Assembly: GCA_030950285.1 (NCBI GenBank)
Contig: JAUZRR010000039.1
Coordinates: forward strand, 1-53,288
Reading direction: 5' to 3'
DNA: 53,288 bases
From: Planctomycetota bacterium
GTDB taxonomy: Bacteria; Planctomycetota; Phycisphaerae; Phycisphaerales; UBA1924
Shown here: in pieces, positions 22,461 through 30,247 of the stretch
How the letters are laid out: each line of letters starts with the position of its first letter
How positions within the stretch are numbered: the stretch's first letter is position 1
Made by a program: the position numbers and the translations under genes
Notes under the pieces: model-generated
What the model saw: only the letters and a program-made list of their open reading frames with translations
The model's database searches: none
Told to the model about the DNA's origin: nothing

Positions 22461-23495
22461 TCAGGCGGCGTTGGTTGTGGCGGGTGCGGGTGTGGGTGCG
22501 GTATCGGCGGGGGCGGTGTCGTGGAGGATGTTGTCGTGGGGCGAGAGTGCGTTGCGACCTGAGCCGGGCTCGAACTCGCGGCTGAGGATTTCGTCGGCGA
22601 CGCGGACGGTCTCGGCGGCGACGGCTTCGGTGAGGTGGTTGCGCCAGTCGCCGACGACGCCCTTGCGGAAGAAGCTGGCGTCTTCGTTGCCGGCGGCGCG
22701 GCCGCTCTGTTGCTTGAAGTCGGCGGCGGCGACGCAGGTGCCGACGTGGTCCTGGTCTGCGGCGAGGTTGAGGAAGCGGAGGAGGCGTTCGACCTGGGTG
22801 TGCGGGTCGGCTTTGTAGTGCTCGTAGCTGATCTCGGTGTAGTGGTTCGGGCCCAGGCGGCTGCCGGTGCGGCGGGCGAGCCACATCATCGGGGCCCAGA
22901 CATCGTGGGCAAACGCGGGGGCGAACTCGTTGATGTCCTTGAAGGGGCCGGTGTCTCCGAGCAGCTTGCGGTGGAACCAGGAACTGACGGCGGTGTCGCG
23001 GACGTCGCGGGTGACGCACACGAACCGGGCCCAGGGGTAGAGGGTGGCGAGGAGGTCCATGTGGCGGGCGTTGTCGGGGGTCTTGTCGAGGACGGCTGAG
23101 ATGCGTTGCTTGGTGGCGGGGGGGCAGGTGGCGATGTAGCGCATGAACATGCGGTCGCAGGCCTGACGGGCGAGGAGGAGGAAGTCGGAGTCACCCGGGG
23201 TGAGCCACGCGGCGGGTGGTTTGTCGGAGGATCGCTTGGTGCCGACCTGGGCGTTGGTGTAGGTCTGGAAGGCTTGTTGGAGGGCGGGGATGAGGCGGGT
23301 GGGGAGGTGTCCTTCGCCCCGGGCGATGGCGTTTGGGTGGGCGTGGAGTGTGGAGGTGACCCATGAGGTGCCGGTCTTTGGGGGGCCGAGGATGAAGCCG
23401 ATCTGGAGGCGTTCGATGAGGCGGGATTGCTCCTGCCAGGTTCGGAAGGCCTGGACGATCTGGGGAGGTTGGTTGTTTGGCTGGGAGTGGTTCAT
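22461..23495 (-). CDS. Sulfotransferase-family protein
   Basis: 344 aa. PAPS-dependent sulfotransferase fold: the 5'-phosphosulfate loop IGFILGPPKTGTSWV near residue 40, the 3'-phosphate region FVCVTRDVRDTAVSSW near 160-170, and the late motif SFFRKGVVGDWRNHLT. Members transfer sulfate from PAPS to sugars, lipids or proteins; the acceptor is not readable. ATG 23495 is the first start that gives a normal N-terminus, but the ribosome site is weak; the frame upstream encodes Ser/Thr/Pro-rich sequence that I reject. The last 25 residues are a Pro/Ala/Thr tail. It is likely co-transcribed with the NeuD-like gene. Confidence 0.88.
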   Translation of the reverse strand: MNHSQPNNQPPQIVQAFRTWQEQSRLIERLQIGFILGPPKTGTSWVTSTLHAHPNAIARGEGHLPTRLIPALQQAFQTYTNAQVGTKRSSDKPPAAWLTPGDSDFLLLARQACDRMFMRYIATCPPATKQRISAVLDKTPDNARHMDLLATLYPWARFVCVTRDVRDTAVSSWFHRKLLGDTGPFKDINEFAPAFAHDVWAPMMWLARRTGSRLGPNHYTEISYEHYKADPHTQVERLLRFLNLAADQDHVGTCVAAADFKQQSGRAAGNEDASFFRKGVVGDWRNHLTEAVAAETVRVADEILSREFEPGSGRNALSPHDNILHDTAPADTAPTPAPATTNAA

Positions 23496-23575
23496 AGATG
23501 GTTTGTCGGCCGGACGGGCTGGGGGGCTGGACAGAGGGTGGGGAAAGATCGGTCGAGGCGGGGTGTTGCGCAAGA

Positions 23576-23611
23576 AAGACCGCCGGGCTCGGTGAGGAGC
23601 CCGGCGGTCTT
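23576..23611 (-). terminator. Strong terminator for the PEP-CTERM gene
   Basis: A perfect 15-bp stem, AAGACCGCCGGGCTC (23576-23590) and GAGCCCGGCGGTCTT (23597-23611), with a 6-base loop. Read on the minus strand it is followed by TCTTGCG. Confidence 0.85.
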
Positions 23612-23655
23612 GGATTGGTACTTGGATGTGCCGTTGTTGACGGCTTGGGTCAGGA

Positions 23656-24585
23656 TCAGCGTCGACGGCGGAAGGCGGCGATGCCTGCGAGGCCGAGGAG
23701 GGCGACGCTGCTGGGTGCGGGGACCACGCACTCGATGAAGCGTGCGCTGACGCCGCTGATTGAGGTTGTGATTGCGCCGGTGGCGGTGTCGAGGACGAAG
23801 ACGCCGTCGCCGCTGGTGAACATGATGTTGCCGTTGTCGAGCTCGTAGACGCCGCGGACGCTTCTGTTGACATCGTAGTAGTTGAGGAGATTGCCGCCGT
23901 TGTCGTACTCGTAGATGCCGGCGGGGTCACTGAAGCCGCCGGCGAGGACGTTGCCGAACTCGGTGGTGGTCATCTGCTCGGGGAAGTCGATGCCTGAGAT
24001 GCCGTCGGACTCGACGAAGACGGACTGGAAGTTGCCACTGTTGTCGAAGACGTCGATGTCTTCGCCGTTGATGTCGTTGATGAGGAGGTTACCGAAGTAG
24101 GAGAGGACGTCGAAGGGGCTGCCGTCGCCGTTGTCGCCGGTGGCGAAGAAGCCGTTGATGGTCTGGGTGGCGACGTCGATGGTGACGATGCCGTTTCCGG
24201 GCGCGCCGTTGCTGCTGCCGGCGTTGGTGACGTAGGCGGTGTTGCCGACGACCTCGAAGCCGCGGATGTTGTCCATGCCGCCGGTGATGGCGCCGAGGAA
24301 TGTGGTGCCGTCGAGGCTGTAGCGGAAGATCGAGTCGGCAACCTGGTCGCTGACCCAGATTTCGCTGCCGACCTGGACGGCGTTGACGGGTGTTGCTGCG
24401 CCCTGGGGCACCATGTCGATGAAGTTGTCGGTGATGAGCGATCCGTCGGCGGAATCGAACAGCATGACCCGATCGTTGGTGGAATCGGGAACCATGAGGA
24501 CGCAGTCGCCGGTGGTACGGGACTGGGCCGAAGCAATGCTGGACGCCAGACCGACGAGCGCAGCCAAAATCAGAGCGCGGTTCAT
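23656..24585 (-). CDS. PEP-CTERM-like exported beta-propeller protein
   Basis: 309 aa from ATG 24585, with GAGGAG about 9 bases upstream and a signal peptide (RALILAALVGLASSIASAQ). The body has repeated blades typical of SMP-30/NHL-like propellers (DRVMLFDSADGSLITDNF, DSIFRYSLDGTTFLGAI, NGIVTIDVATQTINGFF, GIYEYDNGGNLLNYY). The end VPAPSSVALLGLAGIAAFRRRR is a PEP-CTERM-type sorting tail: a short motif, one membrane helix and an Arg cluster, recognised by exosortase systems that attach proteins to the surface or extracellular polymer. No catalytic motif is seen. A strong terminator lies 45 bp downstream. Confidence 0.85.
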   Translation of the reverse strand: MNRALILAALVGLASSIASAQSRTTGDCVLMVPDSTNDRVMLFDSADGSLITDNFIDMVPQGAATPVNAVQVGSEIWVSDQVADSIFRYSLDGTTFLGAITGGMDNIRGFEVVGNTAYVTNAGSSNGAPGNGIVTIDVATQTINGFFATGDNGDGSPFDVLSYFGNLLINDINGEDIDVFDNSGNFQSVFVESDGISGIDFPEQMTTTEFGNVLAGGFSDPAGIYEYDNGGNLLNYYDVNRSVRGVYELDNGNIMFTSGDGVFVLDTATGAITTSISGVSARFIECVVPAPSSVALLGLAGIAAFRRRR

Positions 24586-24805
24586 AATCTGTCTCTCCTC
24601 AATAATCTCATAGGGCTCTCTCAAAGCCCCCTCTCTCCTGACACCTTTCGATGCCCTATTTGTCGGTTGATGCACTCACTCTGCCTCCCAGCGAAAGATC
24701 ACACACACGTTCAACCGAACGGCATGGTATCACAAATGCCGAGTCTCTCCAAGGGGATGTGCAAAAATATCCAAAACTTGTTGGCATGGGGGCTATTCTT
24801 GGGGT

Positions 24806-25669
24806 ATGCAGCCCATCCGCGTCGCGTACGTCCGATATCTCAACACCAAACCCCTTGTGGAGGGTCTCAGGGCTGTTTCCGGGGTAGAAATGCTCGCGGC
24901 GGCTCCGTCGCATATCGCCGATATGGTGCGTGGGGGGCGGGCAGATATCGGGCTTGCGTCGGTTGTTGATCTGGTGCGCGACGGCGAGCCTCTGGCGGCG
25001 GTGCCGGTGGGGATGATCGGGTGCGACGGGCCGACGATGACGGTTCGGCTGTACTCATCGCAGCCTCTGGACGAGGTCGAGTTGTTCCACGCCGACACCG
25101 AGAGCCATACGTCGGTGGTGCTGTGCCGGGTGTTGTTGCAGAAGATGTTTGGTCGATTGCCGGGTGTTATTGATTTTGATGCTCGTGAGCGGATGTCGAG
25201 CACTGGTCCGGAGGAGTGGCCTGAGGCGATGCTGATTATCGGGGACAAGGTGGTGACGGATTCGCCGCCGGCGGTTCGGTATCCGTATCAGTTGGATCTT
25301 GGGGAGGCGTGGAAGTCGCTGACGGGGTTGCCGTTTGTGTACGCAACGTGGGTGTGCCGGGCTGAGGAGGCTGGATCGCCGTTGGTCGCCCATGCGGCGG
25401 CGTTGCTCGATCGGCAGCTTCGGCACAATCTGACGCGGCTGGACTGGCTGCTCGAGACGCGGTCGGGCGAGCACCACTGGCCGGCGGACCTGGCGCGTCG
25501 GTATGTGGTGGACCTGCTGCGGTACCGGCTCGGTGATCGGGAGCGGCAGGGGCTCGAGCGGTTCATGGCTGAGGCTGCGGGGCTGGGGTTGCTTCCCGGG
25601 CGGGCGATCCGGTGGGCGTCTTGGTCGGGTGATAGGGTGCGGCCGTGCCTCCCTTGCAAAGAATCCTGA
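24806..25669 (+). CDS. mqnA: Chorismate dehydratase, menaquinone biosynthesis
   Basis: 287 aa. MqnA removes water from chorismate to give 3-enolpyruvylbenzoate, the first step of the futalosine route to menaquinone. The periplasmic-binding-protein-like fold is shown by IRVAYVRYLNTKPLVEGL with the family Asn13, PSHIADMVRGGRADIGLASVV, and the mid-protein EAMLIIGDKVVTDSPP. Length is normal. It heads a cluster in which the next gene overlaps its 3' end by 25 bp. The futalosine pathway fits the ubiX gene elsewhere in the window, since prenylated FMN serves decarboxylases of such pathways, though that link is only suggestive. Confidence 0.92.
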   Translation: MQPIRVAYVRYLNTKPLVEGLRAVSGVEMLAAAPSHIADMVRGGRADIGLASVVDLVRDGEPLAAVPVGMIGCDGPTMTVRLYSSQPLDEVELFHADTESHTSVVLCRVLLQKMFGRLPGVIDFDARERMSSTGPEEWPEAMLIIGDKVVTDSPPAVRYPYQLDLGEAWKSLTGLPFVYATWVCRAEEAGSPLVAHAAALLDRQLRHNLTRLDWLLETRSGEHHWPADLARRYVVDLLRYRLGDRERQGLERFMAEAAGLGLLPGRAIRWASWSGDRVRPCLPCKES

Positions 25670-27375
25670 CGCTGGCGCTTGCCGAGATGGTGGATGAGTT
25701 GCGGTTTGCTTCTCGGGAGGCGTTGTTGCGCGATATCGACCGGGCCGAGGCGTTGGCGGGGGAGATCGATCCTGGTGTCGGGTATCCGGCGGACTGGGTG
25801 GTGTTCCGGGTGACGGGGTACCGGCCGGAGATGACGGACCCGCCGGTGATCACGGGGGACGACCTGCTCGGCGATCTGTCGGCGGTGGTCGAGCGTTTGT
25901 GCGAGACCGCGAGACTCACGGCTGCGGATATCGCCGGCCCGGTCGAGCCCCTCGACGAGCTGGCGGCGCGGTGGTCGGTGAGCGTGAAGACCTTGTCGCG
26001 ATGGCGTCGGCGGGGGCTGATCGCCCGGCGGGTACACGACGAGCGCGGCGGGGTGCGGCTGGTGTTCACCGAAGAGGCGACCGCGGCGTACGAGGCGCGC
26101 AATGCTGGGGGGCTGGAGCGGGCGGCGGGGTTCAGCCGAATCGATGAGGCGACCTCGGCGCAGATCATCAGGCGGGCGCGAAGGTATCACGACCTGCTGG
26201 GGATGAACCTGACCCAGTGTGCCGAGCGTTTGGCGGCACGGTTTGACCGGTCGCGCGAGGCGGTGCGGATGCTGCTGGTGCGGCACGACACGGCGGCGCG
26301 GACAGGGCGGAACAAGGGGAAGAGCGGCCGAGCGGATGCCGGGCCGATCTTTGATCCGTCGCGGGCGCTGGGGGAGCGGACGCACAGGGTGATCGAACGG
26401 GCGTGGCGGCGGGGGATCGAGCCGGCGTTGATGACGAAGCGGTATCGAAGGTCGCGGGCGGGGATTCACAGGATCATCAACGAGCAACGGCTGGCGCGGC
26501 TTCGGGGGTTGGAGATCGGGCATGTTGCGCCCGAGGCGGCTGCGTTGGACGAGGACGAGATCGCGGCATTGCTTGGTGAGGAAGTGGTGCGGGTGGTCGA
26601 GCCGGCGGTGGTGCCGGGTGATATGACCGAGCTGCTGGAGATGATGCGCGAGCGGGTGGTGCCGGTGGGTGTGGAGGAGAGGCTGCAGAGCAAGGCTGAG
26701 CACGTGCTGCGGGGGCGGGCGTTGCGGTTGATGGCGGCGGTGGGTTCGGCGTTTCCTGAAGCGGGGTTGATTGATCGGGCCGAGACTGATCTGCGTTGGG
26801 CGGCGGGGTTGCGGTCGGCGCTGTCGCGGACGCAGTTGCTGTTGATGCTTGAAACTGTGGCGAGTTCGGCGGGGATCGACTTTGCGCATGTGCGGAGTCA
26901 GGACGCCCGCGCGTTGGTCGAGGCGGGGTTGGGCGGGTTGCGCGGGGGGCTCGATGGGTTTGATCCGTGGAAAGCGGGGCGGCTGGCGGGGACGGTGGGG
27001 CTTGCGGTGGCGCGGGTCAGAGTCGACGCGGCACCGGGCGGGGGCGCGGCTGGAAAGCGTGCGCGGGTGCGGATTCTGGCTGGGACGCCTGCGCCGGACT
27101 GGACGTTGCTGGTTTCGCCCTGGGTGGAAAGGCTGCGGCCGGACCGTCGGGCGGCGGGGGTGCGCGGGGCGTTGGAGCCGGAGTTGCGGGAAGTGCTCTC
27201 GGCGCGGTTTGGGTTTGACGGCACGCGGCCGCAGACACTCGCGGAGATCGCGGCTGCGCGGGGGCTGACGATCATGCAGGCCGGGCGGCTCGAGCGGCGG
27301 GCGATCCGGGGTGCGCTGGAAGCGGCGCGTGGTGGTGGCGGTGATGGCGGTGGTCGAGGTAGGATCGGGGCATGA
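25645..27375 (+). CDS. Large sigma-factor-like DNA-binding protein
   Basis: 576 aa from GTG 25645; AGGG lies 8 bases upstream. An internal ATG at 25687 is an alternative. An N-terminal helix-turn-helix at residues 103-130 (LDELAARWSVSVKTLSRWRRRGL) resembles MerR/excisionase-type readers. The middle has helical segments with SREAVRMLLVRHD and RYRRSRAGIHRIINEQRLARL, resembling sigma regions 2-3. The C-terminus (TLAEIAAARGLTIMQAGRLERRAIRGAL, about 532-560) matches sigma-70 region 4, the -35 reader. The order of domains is unlike housekeeping or ECF sigma factors. It is sandwiched by overlaps between mqnA (25 bp) and gatB (4 bp), so it is translated with them. Its function as a true sigma factor is an inference. 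Confidence 0.65.
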   Translation: MPPLQRILTLALAEMVDELRFASREALLRDIDRAEALAGEIDPGVGYPADWVVFRVTGYRPEMTDPPVITGDDLLGDLSAVVERLCETARLTAADIAGPVEPLDELAARWSVSVKTLSRWRRRGLIARRVHDERGGVRLVFTEEATAAYEARNAGGLERAAGFSRIDEATSAQIIRRARRYHDLLGMNLTQCAERLAARFDRSREAVRMLLVRHDTAARTGRNKGKSGRADAGPIFDPSRALGERTHRVIERAWRRGIEPALMTKRYRRSRAGIHRIINEQRLARLRGLEIGHVAPEAAALDEDEIAALLGEEVVRVVEPAVVPGDMTELLEMMRERVVPVGVEERLQSKAEHVLRGRALRLMAAVGSAFPEAGLIDRAETDLRWAAGLRSALSRTQLLLMLETVASSAGIDFAHVRSQDARALVEAGLGGLRGGLDGFDPWKAGRLAGTVGLAVARVRVDAAPGGGAAGKRARVRILAGTPAPDWTLLVSPWVERLRPDRRAAGVRGALEPELREVLSARFGFDGTRPQTLAEIAAARGLTIMQAGRLERRAIRGALEAARGGGGDGGGRGRIGA

Positions 27376-28958
27376 ACCCGGGGCAGTACACAACTGAAGA
27401 CATCGAGCGGGTGGAGCTGGTGGTCGGCATGGAGGTGCATGTCGAGCTTGCGACGGCGAGCAAGATGTTTTCGCGTGCGCCGAATCCGGCGTGTGCGGGG
27501 AGCGGGGGGATGGACGAGCCGGAGCCGAACTCGCTGGTGGACCCGGTGGTGCTGGCGTTGCCCGGGGCGTTGCCGGTGATGAACCGGGCGGCGGTGGAGA
27601 TGTCGATGCGGGTGGGGCTGGCGCTTGGGTGTCGGATCGCGGCGCAGAGCCGATGGGACCGGAAGAGCTATTTTTATCCTGATTTGCCCAAGGCGTACCA
27701 GATCAGCCAGTACGACCGGCCGTTGTGTGAGGGGGGGGTGGTCGAGGTGCCTGCGGTTGATGCGCGGGGGGTGTTTGATCTTTCGGGCGAGCGGACGCGG
27801 GTGCGGGTTTTGCGTGCGCATCTGGAGGAGGACGCGGGGAAGTTGTTGCACGAGTTGCCGGGTGGTGGGGGGGGTGGGAAACTGGACGGGTCGATCGTGG
27901 ACCTGAACCGGGCGGGGACGCCGTTGCTTGAGATCGTGACCGAGCCGGACTTTCGCTCGGCGGCAGAGTGTGTGGCGTTTGCGCGGTTGTTGCGGCTGAC
28001 GTGCCGATTTCTTGGTGTGACCGAGGGGGTGATGCAGCGTGGGCACATGCGGTTTGAGCCGAACATCAACTGCCGGTTGGTGCTGCGCGACGGGCGCGAG
28101 GTTGCGACGCCGATCGTGGAGATCAAGAACCTCAACTCGTTCCGGGCGTTGGGGGAGACGATCGAGTATGAGTTGCGCGAGCAGCCGGGGCGGTGGGTCG
28201 AGGATGGTCGGGAGCTGGGGGCGGGGACCAAGACGACGCGCGGGTGGGATGCCGGGCGTGGGGTGACGGTGGTGCAGCGGGAGAAGGAGGATGCGCACGA
28301 CTACCGGTACTTTCCGGACCCGGACTTGCCGGAGGTGTGTGTGGATGAGGCGTGGTGCGAGCGGGTGCGGGCGGGGGTGCCTGAGTTGCCTTTGGCGCGG
28401 ATGGATCGGTACGCGGCCGAGGCGGGGGTGAACGGGGCTGAGGCTGCGGCGCTGGTCGAGGATCGGGAGACGGCGCAGCTCTATGACGCGATCGTGGAGG
28501 CGCTGGTCGGGATGGGGCGCGCAAGAGCGGACGTTGCGCGCGCGGCGGCGAATCTGTTGTTGCAGCAGGGGTTCAAGCTCGCCAACGAGCGTGGGGTGGC
28601 GGTGGGTGCGCTTGGGTTTTCGGCGGCGCAGGCGGCGGGGATCGTTGGGCTTCGACTCGATGGTGATATTGCAGCGGCGGCGGTCGAGGTGTTGTTGGTG
28701 GAGTGCTGCGAGGACAGCGCGGCTGTGCCCCGGGAGGTCGCGGCGGGGCTGGGGCTGCTGGTGGTGCGCGACGCGGCACAACTCGAGGCGTGGTGTGACG
28801 AGGTGATCGCGGCGCAGCCCGAAGTCGCCGACCAGGTGCGCCGCGGCAAGGTGCAGGCGGTCGGAAGGCTGATCGGGCAGGTGATGGCGAGATCCGGCGG
28901 GACGGCCGACGCGAAGGAGGCCCGGGAGATGTTGCTGCGGAAACTTGCCGGGGCGTAG
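27372..28958 (+). CDS. gatB: Asp-tRNA(Asn)/Glu-tRNA(Gln) amidotransferase subunit B
   Basis: 528 aa. GatB binds mischarged Glu-tRNA(Gln) or Asp-tRNA(Asn), activates the side chain with ATP and receives ammonia from GatA. The cradle domain is clear (VVGMEVHVELATASKMFS, RKSYFYPDLPKAYQISQYD, AGTPLLEIVTEPDFRS, EIKNLNSFRALGETIEYE, DYRYFPDPDLPEV). The C-terminal helical tail/YqeY-like domain (QVRRGKVQAVGRLIGQVM) contacts tRNA. ATG 27372 overlaps the previous stop as ATGA. gatA and gatC are not in the window. A family-2 palindrome follows. Confidence 0.96.
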   Translation: MNPGQYTTEDIERVELVVGMEVHVELATASKMFSRAPNPACAGSGGMDEPEPNSLVDPVVLALPGALPVMNRAAVEMSMRVGLALGCRIAAQSRWDRKSYFYPDLPKAYQISQYDRPLCEGGVVEVPAVDARGVFDLSGERTRVRVLRAHLEEDAGKLLHELPGGGGGGKLDGSIVDLNRAGTPLLEIVTEPDFRSAAECVAFARLLRLTCRFLGVTEGVMQRGHMRFEPNINCRLVLRDGREVATPIVEIKNLNSFRALGETIEYELREQPGRWVEDGRELGAGTKTTRGWDAGRGVTVVQREKEDAHDYRYFPDPDLPEVCVDEAWCERVRAGVPELPLARMDRYAAEAGVNGAEAAALVEDRETAQLYDAIVEALVGMGRARADVARAAANLLLQQGFKLANERGVAVGALGFSAAQAAGIVGLRLDGDIAAAAVEVLLVECCEDSAAVPREVAAGLGLLVVRDAAQLEAWCDEVIAAQPEVADQVRRGKVQAVGRLIGQVMARSGGTADAKEAREMLLRKLAGA

Positions 28959-29003
28959 AGCGGTTTGCGATTTTGTGTTTCTTCGAGTTGCACTGTCTTG
29001 GTT

Positions 29004-29029
29004 GTCCCCTCGCTTGCGCGAGGGGCTCT
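29004..29029 (+). repeat. REP-like palindrome, family 2 copy f
   Basis: CCCCTCGC (29006-29013), loop TTGC, GCGAGGGG (29018-29025), then CTCT; 47 bp after gatB. Confidence 0.85.
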
Positions 29030-29080
29030 GTTAAGACACGTGGGGGTTGGTGTTTTGGGGGTTGGTATTCTTTGGATTGT

Positions 29081-29147
29081 TTCCGGGCGGGCGAGGCGCC
29101 CGCCCCGCTGGTTGTTCAGCGGTTTTGGGTGTCCTGCCCGCCCGGAA
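29081..29147. repeat. Compound inverted repeat (12-bp arms, nested 9-bp hairpin)
   Basis: TTCCGGGCGGGC (29081-29092) and GCCCGCCCGGAA (29136-29147) are perfect inverted arms around 43 bases. The left arm also forms its own hairpin with CGCCCGCCC (29097-29105), so two alternative folds compete. Possible small mobile palindrome or transcript structure. Confidence 0.6.
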
Positions 29148-29353
29148 GGCACAAAGAACACCGGATACGCCCGGTGATTGGTGGTTTGGGAGAGATCGTG
29201 GTTTTTGCGTTGCGTCCAATGGGCAAATGCCGCTACGGTGTTGGTTCGGAGAGCACGACTCTCCGTGCGGCGGGAAGAAGTTGCGGCGGCCGGGGTGTCA
29301 GCACACAGGACGTGCTCACGTTTCTGACCCATGGACACAGGATGCTGAGGAAC

Positions 29354-30247
29354 ATGATGCAGACAAGTGATCTTTGCGGGACTTGGTTGTTGCAGCGGGT
29401 GCTCGCGACCGGGATACTTCTTTCGGCTGCGACCGCGACGCTCGGGCAGGAGGCGCGGTTCCTTGAGCCCGCTGACGCGACGGTCGCGCTGGGTGAGCGG
29501 GTGTCGCTGGCGTTTGTCGCGACGGACGTGGCGCAGGAGTGGGCGGGGCTTGGGGTGGCGTATTTCTTTGCCCGCACCGCGTGGACGCAGGAGAACCGGG
29601 ACACGGTTTCGGTGGCTGCGGATTCTGGGGGTCTCGCGGCGGCGTGGGTGGCGGGCGAGCCCGGGGTGTTGCTGCTCGGGGTGGACCTTGCGGCGAGGAT
29701 CGACACGGTGTCGGCCGAGTCGTTCGCGGCGTTTGTGCGGCGGGTGCTTCCTGAATCCAGGCGCGGGGACTTTGTCGGGCTGCTCGAATCGGGTCGTGCG
29801 GAGGGCACGGTGGCTGTGCGACGGGTGGAGTCGGGCAAGGCGCTGGTGCGGGTGGAGGCTGGGGGGAGCGACCCGGTGTCGATCGCGACGAGCAAGACGG
29901 GGCAGGCGGTGGAGATCCGACCATTGATGGACCCGACGGTGATCGAGTTGGGGAGCGACCTTGCGGTGCGGGTGTACTCGCGGGTGCCCGGGCCGAGCGA
30001 TGGGGTGGTGATCGCGACCAACACGACGACGGGCGAGGTGGTGCGTGCGCCGACGAATGAGACCTCGCTTGCGATCATCCCGATCGAGCGTGCTGGAAAG
30101 TGGCGGCTGGAGTTTCACGCGGTTGACGTGGCGGCTGCGGGGCTGGGGGGCGACGGGGAGGGCGAACACGCCGACTGGATCGTGCACACCGCGACGCTGA
30201 CGTTTGTGGTGCCTGTGGCAGCGAGTGATGAGGAGGTGGCGCGATGA
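29354..30247 (+). CDS. Secreted protein of unknown function, DUF4198-like features
   Basis: 297 aa from ATG 29354, chosen because GAGG precedes it closely; ATG 29342 and 29357 are alternatives. The signal peptide is WLLQRVLATGILLSAATATLGQ. The mature protein (ARFLEPADATVALGERVSLAF, FVGLLESGRAEGTVAVRRVESG, VIELGSDLAVRVY, GKWRLEFHAVDV) has the beta-sandwich rhythm of DUF4198 proteins associated with metal uptake or surface binding, but the match is weak. It overlaps the BNR-propeller gene by four bases (ATGA), so the two are translationally coupled and may act together outside the cell. Confidence 0.7.
   Translation: MMQTSDLCGTWLLQRVLATGILLSAATATLGQEARFLEPADATVALGERVSLAFVATDVAQEWAGLGVAYFFARTAWTQENRDTVSVAADSGGLAAAWVAGEPGVLLLGVDLAARIDTVSAESFAAFVRRVLPESRRGDFVGLLESGRAEGTVAVRRVESGKALVRVEAGGSDPVSIATSKTGQAVEIRPLMDPTVIELGSDLAVRVYSRVPGPSDGVVIATNTTTGEVVRAPTNETSLAIIPIERAGKWRLEFHAVDVAAAGLGGDGEGEHADWIVHTATLTFVVPVAASDEEVAR

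Larger units (their letters stand above)
28959..29353. other. Intergenic region with a REP element, a large inverted repeat and a dockerin-like scrap
   Basis: After gatB it holds family-2 copy f (29004-29029), a 12-bp inverted repeat (29081-29147) with a nested 9-bp hairpin, and, at about 29293-29328 in the plus frame, codons for VSTQDVLTFL that resemble a dockerin helix without the rest of the domain. No complete gene is seen. Confidence 0.55.

Noticed and set aside
22461..23930. Upstream extension of the sulfotransferase to 23930
   Set aside because: The extra N-terminus is Ser/Thr/Pro-rich, overlaps the terminator and the PEP-CTERM gene, and the family domain begins soon after ATG 23495.
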